NCBI GenBank assembly: GCA_964418595.1
Contig: CAYQMF010000060.1
Span: forward strand, 1 to 36,590
From: CAYQMF01 sp964418595
GTDB lineage: Bacteria > Planctomycetota > UBA1135 > UBA2386
Reading direction: 5' to 3'
DNA: 36,590 bases
Both the position numbers and the translations under genes were made by a program. Below the pieces are notes generated by a model, which had not been told where the DNA came from, made no database searches, and was given only the letters and a program-made list of their open reading frames with translations. Within the stretch, counting starts at the first letter, position 1. The number at the start of each line of letters is the position of its first letter. Of this stretch, positions 26,925-35,085 are shown piece after piece.

Positions 26925-27836
26925 TCAGCGGACGTCCACGAGCCGGCCCTCGACGGTGTGCGTCGCGGCGTCGAAGCCGAGGAGCCCCACGTGGGCGGCC
27001 GTCGCGGCATCGAGCGCGGCGGCGGGTGCGAGCCCGATCAGTTCGCTGCGCGCAACCTGCACGCCGGCGGCCGCCGCGAGCGACGCGACCCGATCGAAGA
27101 GCGCGCGGATCGAAGTGGCTGTGTGATCCAGGATGTTCGTGCTCACCTGCACGCAGTCGCGCGCCGCGAGGACGAACCCCATCGCCTGCACGGCGGGCAG
27201 GCCACCGTCGCGCTCGCGCACTGCCGTCGCGATGCGCCGGGCCAGGGCAACGTCGCGCGTGGCGAGATCGATGTTGAACGCGATCAGGAACGGGCGTGCG
27301 CCGATCGCCACGGCACCGGCGCTGCGATGCATCCGCGGCGGGCCGCAGTCCGGGGCAAACGCCGGATCACGTCCCACCCGCTCCACGAGCGCCTCGAAGC
27401 CGAGGTTGCGCACCGCGCCGAGCACGCGCCGCTCCGACCGCCGCGCCGCCTCGCCGTAGAAGAACACCGGCAGGTCGAGCTCCTGCGCAACGCGGGCGCC
27501 GGCGGCGTGGGCCGCGGCCACCGCCACCGGCATCGGCGTGTCGCGCAGCGGCACGAAGGGACACACGTCCATCGCCCCCATCCGGCGATGCACGCCGCGA
27601 TGCTGGCGCAGATCGATGCGCCGGCACGCCACGCGCGCCAACGCGAGCGCGGCCTCGCCGATCTCGCGCACGCCGCCAGCGAGGGTCAGCACGCTGCGGT
27701 TGTGATCGATGTCGCTGGTGCGGTCGAGCACGGCGACCCCCGCCGCCCTCGCCGCGGCGACGAGTTCGTCGACGATCGCGGCGTCGGCGCCGACGGAGAA
27801 GTTCGGCACCAGTTCGAGCAGCGGGGCAGCGGTCAC
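26925..27836 (-). CDS. ftcD: Glutamate formimidoyltransferase (histidine degradation)
   Basis: 303 aa, GTG start 4 bases after the hutI stop. It matches the formiminotransferase domain over its full length: LVPNFSVGAD at the N-terminus, LDRTSDIDHNRSVLT, the catalytic-His motif DLRQHRGVHRRMGAMDVCPF (conserved His83), AGAVAIGARPFLIAFNIDL and GGLPAVQAMGF with VSTNILDH near the end. It transfers the formimino group of N-formiminoglutamate to tetrahydrofolate, releasing glutamate. The length equals the transferase domain only, so the cyclodeaminase half of animal FTCD is absent. Together with HutI it indicates the tetrahydrofolate-dependent end of histidine catabolism. hutH and hutU are not in this window. 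Confidence 0.93.
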   Translation of the reverse strand: MTAAPLLELVPNFSVGADAAIVDELVAAARAAGVAVLDRTSDIDHNRSVLTLAGGVREIGEAALALARVACRRIDLRQHRGVHRRMGAMDVCPFVPLRDTPMPVAVAAAHAAGARVAQELDLPVFFYGEAARRSERRVLGAVRNLGFEALVERVGRDPAFAPDCGPPRMHRSAGAVAIGARPFLIAFNIDLATRDVALARRIATAVRERDGGLPAVQAMGFVLAARDCVQVSTNILDHTATSIRALFDRVASLAAAAGVQVARSELIGLAPAAALDAATAAHVGLLGFDAATHTVEGRLVDVR

Positions 27837-27840
27837 GGCA

Positions 27841-29130
27841 TCACGCGTCGCACCAGTCTTCCTTCAGCACCACCACCGGTTCGCCGTCCTTGACGGTCAT
27901 CGCGACGGGGTTGCCGCCCAGCGTGTAGCCCAGCGCCCGGTACGTCGGCAGGGCGAGCACCGCGAAGTCGGCGCGCTTGCCCGGATGCAGCGAACCGACC
28001 TCCGCGTCGAGGCGGAGCGATGCGGCCGGGTTGATGGTCGTCGCCACCACGCACTCCTCCGGCGTCATCTTCAGCGCGATGCAGCCGAGGCTGATGATCA
28101 GCGGCATCGACTGCGTGTAGCAGCTCCCCGGGTTGAAGTCGGTCGCCAGCGCCACGGCCGCACCCTTGTCGATGAGCGAGCGCGCCGGCGCCGCGAAGGG
28201 CTTGGCGAGGAAGAAGGTCGTCCCCGGCAGCATGACGGCGGTGGTCGACGACGCGGCGAGCCGCTCCTGGCCTTCGAGCGAGATGCGACCGAGGTGGTCG
28301 GCGGAGTCGGCCCCGAGTTCGACCGCCAGCTCCGCACCGCCCATCGGCTGCAGCTCGTCGGCGTGCACGCGCAGGCGCAAGCCGAGGTCGCGCGCGGCGC
28401 GCAGCACGCGCGCGCTCTGCTCGCGGTCGAAGACACCCGGCTCGGCGAACACGTCCGCCGATTCGGCCAGTCCCTCCGCCACGACGGCCGGCAGCATCTC
28501 GTCGATGAGCAGGCGGACGTAGCCCTCACGGTCCTCGCGGAACTCCGGCGGAAACTCGTGCGCGCCGAGGAAGGTCCGCGACACCGTCAGCCGGTGGACG
28601 CGCCGCAGCTCCGTGAGCGCCCGCAGGCTCGACAGCTCCGCGGCCGTGCTCAGCCCGTAGCCGCTCTTCGCCTCGATGGTCGTGGTGCCGTGGCGGAGGA
28701 AGCCATCGAAGTGGCCGCGCACGTGCGCCAGCAGATCGGCCTCGCTCGCCTCGCGCACCGCCCGCATCGAGCTGAGGATCCCGCCCCCGGCCTTGGCGAT
28801 CGCCATGTAGTCGGCGCCGGCGCAACGCTGGTGGAACTCGTCGTGGCGCGTCCTCGTGAACACCGGGTGCGTGTGGCAGTCGACGAACCCGGGCAGGACC
28901 ACGAAGCCCGACAGGTCGACCTCCTCCGCTGAAGAGAAGCGTCGACCGATGTCGTCGGTCGGTCCCACCGCCACGATCCGACCGTCGTGCACCGCGATGG
29001 CCCCGTCGGCCACGACTCCCAGGCGCGCCATGTCTGCCCCACGCCGGGCGCCCTCCGCCGGACCGTCCGCCAGGGAGACGACTTCGTCCGCGTGGACGAA
29101 CAAGCGGTCGACCGGCGTGCGCTTCGTCAT
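27841..29130 (-). CDS. hutI: Imidazolonepropionase HutI
   Basis: 429 aa. I chose the ATG at 29130 (MTKRTPVD); a TTG three codons upstream is also open. Amidohydrolase features: GFVDCHTHPVF with the metal-binding HTH (86-88), HQRCAGADYMAIAKAGGGILSS typical of HutI, YGLSTAAEL, RTFLGAHEFPPEF, VHADELQ with a further metal His, DHLGRIS, and ATDFNPGSCYTQSMPL, whose Asp coordinates the metal. It hydrolyses 4-imidazolone-5-propanoate to N-formimino-L-glutamate in the cytoplasm, the substrate of the ftcD product encoded 4 bases downstream. The pair is almost certainly one transcript, starting in the 60-base gap between 29130 and the sigma factor stop at 29191 or further upstream. Confidence 0.95.
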   Translation of the reverse strand: MTKRTPVDRLFVHADEVVSLADGPAEGARRGADMARLGVVADGAIAVHDGRIVAVGPTDDIGRRFSSAEEVDLSGFVVLPGFVDCHTHPVFTRTRHDEFHQRCAGADYMAIAKAGGGILSSMRAVREASEADLLAHVRGHFDGFLRHGTTTIEAKSGYGLSTAAELSSLRALTELRRVHRLTVSRTFLGAHEFPPEFREDREGYVRLLIDEMLPAVVAEGLAESADVFAEPGVFDREQSARVLRAARDLGLRLRVHADELQPMGGAELAVELGADSADHLGRISLEGQERLAASSTTAVMLPGTTFFLAKPFAAPARSLIDKGAAVALATDFNPGSCYTQSMPLIISLGCIALKMTPEECVVATTINPAASLRLDAEVGSLHPGKRADFAVLALPTYRALGYTLGGNPVAMTVKDGEPVVVLKEDWCDA

Positions 29131-29190
29131 CGAGGCCAACGTAGCCGGCGCCCCGCCCGGGGGCCACGGGAGCGCGCTCGGCGCGGATCG

Positions 29191-29868
29191 CTACGCGGCG
29201 AGTTGCAGCTGCCGCGCGACGCGCTCGAGGATCCGTCGGCGCGCGCGGAAGACGATCATCTTCACCGCTTCCGGGCGCAGCCCGAGGCGCCCACCCAGCT
29301 CGGCGTAGCGCACACCGGCGACCTCCACCGCGTGCAGCACGCAGCGCTCGCGGTCGGAGAGCTGCTGGAAGGCCACCAGGTACGACGCGAGGATCACCGA
29401 GTACGCGGAAGCGAGGTGTCGGCACGCCTCGCCATCCATCGCCTGGCGATCCGGGCTGATGCTGTGCACGTCGGGCTCCTGGCTCAGCACCTCGTCCGGA
29501 CGGAAGGCGAGCGTGACACCGGTGCGCGAGCGACGCAGGTGCCTCCGCACCGTGTTGTCGACGATGGTCGTGGCCCAGGCGCGGAACGCACCGGGTCGGT
29601 CGGGTTCGAAGCGGTCGGGGTACCGGAAGATGTTGACGAAGGTGTCCTGGAGCAGCTCGTGCGGATCGAGGTTGTCGCCGGCGAAGCGCACCTGCTGCCG
29701 CACCCGGCGCATCAACTGTGCCGACGTCAACCGGAACAGCTCCTCGAAGACGGCTGGCGATCCCGTGCGGCGGAACCGCGCCATGAGCCGGGTGGCCCGC
29801 GCGTCGGTCGCGTCGGCGCGCCAGCGCACATGCGACCCGGGCCGAGGATCCAAGCAGAGTGAGCTCAT
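29191..29868 (-). CDS. ECF-like RNA polymerase sigma factor
   Basis: 225 aa, ATG start. Sigma region 2 spans about residues 38-113. Its -10-recognition helix contains LDPHELLQDTFVNIFRYPDRFEP and FRAWATTIVDNTVRRHLRR, the classic D-x-x-Q-[DE]-x-F and FRAWL-x-x-I-x-x-N patterns. Region 4 spans about 168-218, with QLSDRERCVL and the helix-turn-helix YAELGGRLGLRPEAVKMIVFRARRRI. A linker of about 55 residues separates the two. Region 3 and region 1 are absent, as in ECF or group 4 sigma factors. No anti-sigma factor gene adjoins it; the neighbours are hutI downstream and, divergently, the diguanylate cyclase. The target promoter is unknown, and control of the adjacent intergenic region is a reasonable guess. 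Confidence 0.9.
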   Translation of the reverse strand: MSSLCLDPRPGSHVRWRADATDARATRLMARFRRTGSPAVFEELFRLTSAQLMRRVRQQVRFAGDNLDPHELLQDTFVNIFRYPDRFEPDRPGAFRAWATTIVDNTVRRHLRRSRTGVTLAFRPDEVLSQEPDVHSISPDRQAMDGEACRHLASAYSVILASYLVAFQQLSDRERCVLHAVEVAGVRYAELGGRLGLRPEAVKMIVFRARRRILERVARQLQLAA

Positions 29869-29898
29869 CGCGGGACGTCAGGCAAACCGCGGACCAAC

Positions 29899-29976
29899 AC
29901 CCGGGATTCTGGTTCCATGCCCTGAACCCCGGGTCCGCCCCGGGGATCGGGCGCACCGCCGCGAGAACCCGGTGCG
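29899..29976. promoter_or_regulatory. Structured intergenic segment (nested hairpins) upstream of the diguanylate cyclase
   Basis: The 201-base divergent gap 29869-30069 contains strong inverted repeats. The first is a bipartite stem: ACCCGG (29899-29904) with CCGGGT (29929-29934), enclosing GGTTC (29911-29915) with GAACC (29924-29928). The second has arms CGCACCG (29952-29958) and CGGTGCG (29970-29976) with an 11-base loop. The CCCCGGG at 29927-29933 can also pair with CCCCGGGG just downstream, so alternative folds are possible. This could be an RNA leader for the cyclase, a leader for the sigma factor read on the other strand, or protein-binding sites. No known riboswitch consensus fits along its full length. 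Confidence 0.4.
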
Positions 29977-30033
29977 GCCGAACCGTGCTGGCCGTCGGCC
30001 CCCTCGCCCCGTGTGACTTTCCGAACAGCCAGT

Positions 30034-30065
30034 TGAGCGAAAAGCCGCAAGCTACCGATACGGCT
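30034..30065 (+). promoter_or_regulatory. Possible sigma-28-like promoter overlapping a short hairpin
   Basis: TACCGATA at 30053-30060 resembles the GCCGATAA -10 element of flagellar sigma-28 promoters. TGAG at 30034 lies at the expected distance for a degenerate TAAA -35 element. The same bases sit in the loop of a hairpin with arms AGCCG (30043-30047) and CGGCT (30061-30065). The -10-like element ends only nine bases before the TTG start at 30070, so a promoter here would give a nearly leaderless message. This is by eye and weak. Confidence 0.2.
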
Positions 30066-30069
30066 GGCG

Positions 30070-31893
30070 TTGCCCCCCTTCGCGCGAACGGTCGAGCTCG
30101 AGCCCTGGCCCACTCCGCTGGCCGGCCTGCCTTCCGTTCTGGCGCTGGCCGACCTGCGTCGCACCGTTCGCAAGGGGTTCACGGAGCAGGGGAACGACGC
30201 GCCCCGACTCGCCCGCCTCCTCGAGCTGGACCCGCTCACGCTCTTGCGGTGCATGCGGGTCCTGCACGCCCCGCTGAACGGCGCGAAGGGGCTCGTGCTG
30301 GGCGTGCCCCAGCTCGCCGAGCGCCTCGGCCCGACCTTGCTCCGGCGAGCCTTCGACACGCCCACCGCGCCGACGGCCGACTCAGCCCGCCTCCGCCAGC
30401 TCTGGTTGCACTCGGTGTTCGGCGCAATCGTGGCGCGCGACCTGGCAGCGACGCGGGGCACCCTCGACCCCGACCGGGCCTACGTCCTCGGCCTGTTGCA
30501 CGATCTCGACGCATGGGCCGAGGAGGTCGCGCGATGGCGCGGCGCGGAGGGCGGATGGACCTCTTCGCAGACCTGGATCGCACGCTGGAACCTTCCGCTC
30601 GAACTCAGCACCGACCTGCGGCGTGGATCGACGAGCGAGCGTGACCTCATCCGCATCGCCCACGAACTGGCGACACGCGCGGGGTTCCCGGCGCCGGCTG
30701 GCGACAAGCGCCACGCCGACGGCGAGCCGCTCGTGACGTCGATGGACGAACTCGTGCGCGCGACCGGCCTGCGCGCCCAGTTCGAGAGCGCGCTGGGACA
30801 GTTCGGACTCTCGCCGACCCTGTCGCTTCGCACGCCGGAGGGAAGCCCGCCGGCGCAGGACCAGCTTGCGGAGCGGCCGGCAGGCCGGCTCGCCGAACTC
30901 TGCGCCACCCTCGCGACCGGCCACCGCAACACCAAGGCACGCAAGCTGCTCATCGCGAGCACGAACGCCGCCCTGCGCTACCTCGAGTTCGATCGCGCGC
31001 ACGCCGTCCGCTGGATCGCCGCCCTCAACCGCTGCTGGATCTGGGACAAGGCCGACGGATCGCCCCGCACCTTGAAGGCGCCGATGCTGCAGCCGACCCC
31101 GGCGGAGCGCATCCGGCTGACCGCCGCGATCAACACCGGAAGACCACAGGTGCTCGTCAACGATCACGACAGCACCGGGCTCATGTCGAACATCGGCGCC
31201 GACGAAGCCCTGCTCGTGCCGTTGAACACGTCGTTCCAGGTGCCCACGGTGCTCGTGCTCGACCGCACCCTGTCGGGTGCGCCGCTCGACCCGCGCCTTG
31301 ACGGGCGCGAGGCCGAAGCGCTCGGCAGCATCACGAGCCTGCTGCAGGAGAACCTCCTGCTCACGCGGCAGCGCAAGCGCGCGATGAAGTTCTCGGTCAC
31401 CGATCCGCTGACCCGGCTCTCCAACCGCGGCGTGGGGATCAACAGCCTCCGCCAGGAGATCGCGCGGAGCAACCGCACGGCCGCTCCGCTCTCGGTCCTG
31501 ATGCTCGACCTCGACCACTTCAAGGACCTCAACGACGAATACGGACACGTCGTGGGTGACCAGGCGCTGCGCACGACCGGTGAGGTGCTGCGGCGCGGCA
31601 CGCGGCGCATGGACACCGCGGTCCGCTACGGCGGCGAGGAGTTCCTCGTGATCCTCCCCGGCACCGGCCTCGACGAGGCGGCGGTGATCGCCACGCGCCT
31701 GCAGGTCGCGCTCTACACGGCCGGGGATCAGCTCGGGTTGCCGCTCAGCGCATCGCTCGGGCTGGCCGGGTTCATCCACGGCGAAGACTCGGTCGAAAGC
31801 CTGCTCAGCCGCGCCGACCACGCGCTGTACGCGAGCAAGGGGCGGGGCCGGAACCGCTTCTCCATCGACGGCGAAGGCGCCTTGCCAACGTAG
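30070..31893 (+). CDS. Diguanylate cyclase with HDOD, GAF and GGDEF domains
   Basis: 607 aa. The TTG start at 30070 is the first plausible codon after an in-frame TGA at 30034, and only CTG alternatives lie nearby. Residues about 15-210 are an HDOD domain (LPSVLALADL, LLELDPLTLLRCMRVLHAPLNG, YVLGLLHDLDAW). A GAF-like sensor follows at about 285-430 (RKLLIASTNAALRYLEFDRA; ALLVPLNTSFQVPTVLVLD). The C-terminal GGDEF domain (440-600) has DPLTRLSNR, LMLDLDHFKDLND, the inhibitory I-site RRMD (512-515) and the active-site GGEEF (521-525). It therefore looks like an active, feedback-inhibited enzyme making cyclic di-GMP from two GTP. It diverges from an ECF-like sigma factor. No EAL phosphodiesterase is in the window. 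Confidence 0.92.
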   Translation: MPPFARTVELEPWPTPLAGLPSVLALADLRRTVRKGFTEQGNDAPRLARLLELDPLTLLRCMRVLHAPLNGAKGLVLGVPQLAERLGPTLLRRAFDTPTAPTADSARLRQLWLHSVFGAIVARDLAATRGTLDPDRAYVLGLLHDLDAWAEEVARWRGAEGGWTSSQTWIARWNLPLELSTDLRRGSTSERDLIRIAHELATRAGFPAPAGDKRHADGEPLVTSMDELVRATGLRAQFESALGQFGLSPTLSLRTPEGSPPAQDQLAERPAGRLAELCATLATGHRNTKARKLLIASTNAALRYLEFDRAHAVRWIAALNRCWIWDKADGSPRTLKAPMLQPTPAERIRLTAAINTGRPQVLVNDHDSTGLMSNIGADEALLVPLNTSFQVPTVLVLDRTLSGAPLDPRLDGREAEALGSITSLLQENLLLTRQRKRAMKFSVTDPLTRLSNRGVGINSLRQEIARSNRTAAPLSVLMLDLDHFKDLNDEYGHVVGDQALRTTGEVLRRGTRRMDTAVRYGGEEFLVILPGTGLDEAAVIATRLQVALYTAGDQLGLPLSASLGLAGFIHGEDSVESLLSRADHALYASKGRGRNRFSIDGEGALPT

Positions 31894-32003
31894 TCACGAC
31901 GCGCGCTGCAACGCTCGATGGCCGGGCCAAACCCCATGCGGTATCGTGCGGCGGTCTTGGACGAATCCGATCGTTGCCCAGGCCGGACGGGGTCCTTCCC
32001 GTC

Positions 32004-33362
32004 GTGAGCCTCCCCCCCTCCTCCGCCCCGTCGCATTCCGCAGGGCTCGCCGCTGCCGATCTGGCGATCGATGGCGCCACGAGCCTCTGGCCGATCGCCA
32101 GCGTCGGCGCCTTGGCCGGGGTATGCCTCGCGGCGCTGGGCGCGGTCTCGAGCACTGCGCTGCTCGTGTACTCCCCCACCAAGCTGCAGAAGGCCCTCTC
32201 CCCCGGCGCCGCTTCGCGGATCGAGGGGTTGCGCGCCCGCGAGCCGGACCTGATCGCGACCGCGCGGTCGCTCACCGTGCTGGGGGTCACCCTCGGCGTG
32301 AGTTCCGCCCTCGCCATGGGTGGCCCGCTGCCCGGCTGGGGCAACGTCCTCATCGTGGCGGCGACCCTGCTGGTGTTGATGGGTGGTCTGCCGCCGGCGC
32401 TCACCGCGACCCGGGCGGAGGTGGTGGTTGCGCGCACCCTTCCTGCGATCGCCGCCCTGCACGCCCTCCTGCGCGTGCCAGTGGTCATCCCGATGCGGGC
32501 GCTCGCCGGCCTCATCTTGCGGATCGCCCGCGTGCCGGAACAGCCCAACGAAGATCCCGACGAGATCGCCGACGACATCCTCGCGGCGGTGACCGACTCC
32601 GACCGGAGCAACGCGCTCGAGGACGAGGAGAAGTCGTGGATCGCCAACATCGTCGATCTCGGCGACCTGCAGGTGTCGGCGATCATGACCCCGCGCACCG
32701 ACGTGGTCGGGTTGCGGGCTGACCTGCCGCTGGAGGAAGCCGTGTCGGCGGTGGCGGACACCGGCCACTCCCGCTACCCCGTGCACGAGGGACAACTCGA
32801 CCAGATCGTCGGCGTGTTCTACGCCAAGGACGCCCTGGCGCGGATCGCCAGCGGCGCAGCGCTCGCTGGCGCGCGAGTCCGAGATCTGATGCGGCGCCCG
32901 CTGTTCGTGCCGGACACCATGGGTGTCGCCGACCTGCTGCGCCAACTGCGGCACGCCAAGGTCCATCTGGCCATCGTGCTCGACGAGTACGGGGGCACGG
33001 CGGGCCTGATCACCGTCGAGGACATCCTCGAAGAGATCGTCGGCGACATCGAGGACGAGTACGACGAGGACGAGGAGCAACCGCTGCGCGTGCTCGACGA
33101 ACCCGGCTGCCTGGAGGCGAGCGGGCGGACCCGGGTGGACGAGATCAACGAACACCTCGCGGATCACGAGTTGCCGGAGCGCGACGACTACGACACGGTG
33201 GCCGGCTACGTCTTCAGCCGGCTCGGCCGGATCCCGGTCGTCGACGAGACCTTCGTGTCCGACGGCATCCAGTTCACGGTGCTGCGGGGCGACGCGCGCC
33301 ACGTCGCGCGCCTGCGCTTGCAGGTGCTGCACCCCCAGACCACCGACTCGCCGTCGGCCTGA
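32004..33362 (+). CDS. CNNM/CorC-type membrane protein with CBS pair and transporter-associated domain
   Basis: 452 aa from the GTG at 32004; a TTG ten codons upstream (31974) is the alternative. Three or four hydrophobic helices make up a DUF21/CNNM-like N-terminal domain (WPIASVGALAGVCLAALGAVSS; LTVLGVTLGVSSALAM; VLIVAATLLVLMGG). A CBS pair then begins at VSAIMTPRTDVVGLRADLPLEEA and DLMRRPLFVPDTMGVADLLRQLR, with VHLAIVLDEYGGTAGLITVEDILEEIVGDIEDEYDEDEE cut by the usual acidic segment. A CorC/HlyC domain ends the protein (DYDTVAGYVFSRLGRIPVVDE). The family is implicated in Mg2+/Co2+ efflux; haemolysin names are historical. It is followed after 2 bases by recO, an arrangement common in bacteria. 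Confidence 0.88.
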   Translation: MSLPPSSAPSHSAGLAAADLAIDGATSLWPIASVGALAGVCLAALGAVSSTALLVYSPTKLQKALSPGAASRIEGLRAREPDLIATARSLTVLGVTLGVSSALAMGGPLPGWGNVLIVAATLLVLMGGLPPALTATRAEVVVARTLPAIAALHALLRVPVVIPMRALAGLILRIARVPEQPNEDPDEIADDILAAVTDSDRSNALEDEEKSWIANIVDLGDLQVSAIMTPRTDVVGLRADLPLEEAVSAVADTGHSRYPVHEGQLDQIVGVFYAKDALARIASGAALAGARVRDLMRRPLFVPDTMGVADLLRQLRHAKVHLAIVLDEYGGTAGLITVEDILEEIVGDIEDEYDEDEEQPLRVLDEPGCLEASGRTRVDEINEHLADHELPERDDYDTVAGYVFSRLGRIPVVDETFVSDGIQFTVLRGDARHVARLRLQVLHPQTTDSPSA

Positions 33363-33364
33363 TC

Positions 33365-34126
33365 GTGCCGCGCGGCACGCCAGTCGACGCCTTGGTGTGG
33401 CGACGCAGCGACTTCCGCGAGAGCAGTCGTGTCGTCACGCTGCTGACCCGGGAGCACGGCAAGCTGACCTGCCTCGCCAAGGGCGCACACCGCCACGACA
33501 GCCCCCTGCTGGGCAAGCTGGACTTCCTCAACTTCCTGCGGGTCGAGATCTGGAACCGGGGCGACACCATGCCGCTGCTCGGTCGATCGACGCTCCTGCA
33601 CGAACCCCGGGGCCTGCGCCGGCCGGAGCGCTTCCTGCTCGCCGCGCACGTCGCCGCCATCGTCGACCGCGCGCTGCCGGAGCGCAGCCCCGACGCCGCG
33701 CTGTTCGACCTGGTGACCGGCGGACTCACGCTGCTCGAGCGCTGCCCGGACCCGGCCTTGCCGATCGTGCTCGCGGGCCTCGAATGGCGGGCGCTGGGCG
33801 CGCTCGGGGTGCAGCCGAGCCTCGAGACCTGCGCCGAGACCGGCCGCGGTCTGCCGGGCGAAGGCGCACTCCTCGTCGACCGCGACGGGCGCGGCCTCGT
33901 CAGTCCACAGGTCGCCGCGGGTGGGCACGCCAAGGTCACGAGCGGCACATTCGATCTGCTGCGCCGACTGCATGCCACGCCGGGGCGGGCCTGGCCGACG
34001 CTGCCGGCAGAGCGCGCGGACGTGCGCGGGGTACTGGCGCTCCTCGGCGCCTGGCTCCGCACCGTGCTCGATCGGCCACCGCGCTTGCGACAGGTCGCCC
34101 TGCAGCAACTCATGGCCGCGCACTGA
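33365..34126 (+). CDS. recO: DNA repair protein RecO
   Basis: 253 aa, GTG start two bases after the CNNM-type gene. The N-terminal OB-fold region shows the RecO pattern DALVWRRSDFRESSRVVTLLTREHGKLTCLAKGAHR, followed by a helical C-terminal domain (ERFLLAAHVAAIVDRALPE; ALFDLVTGGLTLLERC). RecO loads RecA onto SSB-coated single-stranded DNA together with RecR and anneals complementary strands. The zinc-binding cysteine cluster present in many RecO proteins is not apparent here: only one cysteine lies in the relevant segment (ETCAETGRG). That loss is seen in some lineages. The call rests on the N-terminal signature, the length and the gene context. Confidence 0.88.
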   Translation: MPRGTPVDALVWRRSDFRESSRVVTLLTREHGKLTCLAKGAHRHDSPLLGKLDFLNFLRVEIWNRGDTMPLLGRSTLLHEPRGLRRPERFLLAAHVAAIVDRALPERSPDAALFDLVTGGLTLLERCPDPALPIVLAGLEWRALGALGVQPSLETCAETGRGLPGEGALLVDRDGRGLVSPQVAAGGHAKVTSGTFDLLRRLHATPGRAWPTLPAERADVRGVLALLGAWLRTVLDRPPRLRQVALQQLMAAH

Positions 34127-34197
34127 CGTTCGAACGAGGTCGCCGACTTCTGCACGCGACGCTTCCGTCGGTCGCCGCGTGCCTCGATGATCCCCGC

Positions 34198-35085
34198 ATG
34201 CGGGTGCCCTGTTGCCTCCTCGTCCTCGCCGGCTGCGCATCGACGCCCGCGCGCGACGCGCTCGCGGTGCTGGCGGAGAGCGAGGCCCATATCACGCGCG
34301 GCGAGTACGCGGCCGCCGACGCGCTGCTCGCGGCGACGCCCGAAGACAGCTACAACGGCGACGACCTGGAGCGCTACAAGCTCGCGCGCAGCCGCGCGCT
34401 GTTCGGCACGGGGGCGAGCTGGCGGGCATTCACGATCCTGCGCAACTACGTGGACGACCATCCGCTGAGCGCGAACGTCAACGCCATCGACGACCTGACC
34501 TTCCGGATCGGCAAGACGCTGATCACGGGCACCTGGCGCTTCTGGATCTTCAGCTCCGACGAAGACGACGGAGTTGCGGTGCTCGAACACTACGTCCGCC
34601 GCTTCCCCAAGTCGGAGCGCGCCGCGGAGGCCTACATGCTGCTCGGCGAAGCCGCCTTCCGGCGCGGCAAGTGGGAGCTGGCGCAGCAGCACTTCCAGCA
34701 GGTCACGGTGTACCACGACCGGTCCGCGTGGCTGTCGAAGGCGATGTTCCGCTACGCGCTCGCCGGGTTCCGTGCCTTGCACGGGCCCGCCTACGATCTG
34801 GCCGAGCTCGAGACCACGCGACGCGAACTCGAGAGCTACCTCGGCGGCGAGACCGAGAACGTCGCCTTCAAGGCCGAGGCGGAGGCTGCCCTGCGCCAGA
34901 CGCGGCTCTGGCTCGCCACCAAGCACCTCGCCATCGCCGACTTCTACGACACCGTCGGAAACCCACCGGGTCAGCGGCGCCACCTGGAGCTCGCCGCAAA
35001 GGACTATCCCGACACTCCCGACGGGAGCGAGGCGGCCAGGCGCCTGAGCACGCTCCCCGGCACGCCGTCGAGGGTCGGACAGTGA
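34198..35085 (+). CDS. bamD: BamD-like outer-membrane assembly lipoprotein (TPR)
   Basis: 295 aa. The ATG at 34198 gives a lipoprotein signal with lipobox LAGC (Cys13). The mature chain is helical TPR repeats: LAESEAHITRGEYAAADALLAA, DDGVAVLEHYVRRFPKSERAAEAYMLLGEAAFRRGKWELAQQHFQQV, and RELESYL. The 'F/Y-P-x-S-x-x-A-x-x-A' phrase (RFPKSERAAEA) is the typical BamD/YfiO repeat. BamD is the essential lipoprotein of the beta-barrel assembly machine at the periplasmic face of the outer membrane. A role as another tol/pal-type TPR lipoprotein cannot be excluded. The next gene, encoding an LptE-like protein, overlaps its stop (GTGA), so the two outer-membrane factors are probably made together. Confidence 0.75.
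   Translation: MRVPCCLLVLAGCASTPARDALAVLAESEAHITRGEYAAADALLAATPEDSYNGDDLERYKLARSRALFGTGASWRAFTILRNYVDDHPLSANVNAIDDLTFRIGKTLITGTWRFWIFSSDEDDGVAVLEHYVRRFPKSERAAEAYMLLGEAAFRRGKWELAQQHFQQVTVYHDRSAWLSKAMFRYALAGFRALHGPAYDLAELETTRRELESYLGGETENVAFKAEAEAALRQTRLWLATKHLAIADFYDTVGNPPGQRRHLELAAKDYPDTPDGSEAARRLSTLPGTPSRVGQ

Noticed and set aside
29880..30065. Complete class I cyclic di-GMP riboswitch before the diguanylate cyclase
   Set aside because: A CAGGCAAACC-like fragment is present, but the GGGACGCAAAGCC segment and the closing stem are missing at the expected distance. Only separate look-alike pieces are seen.
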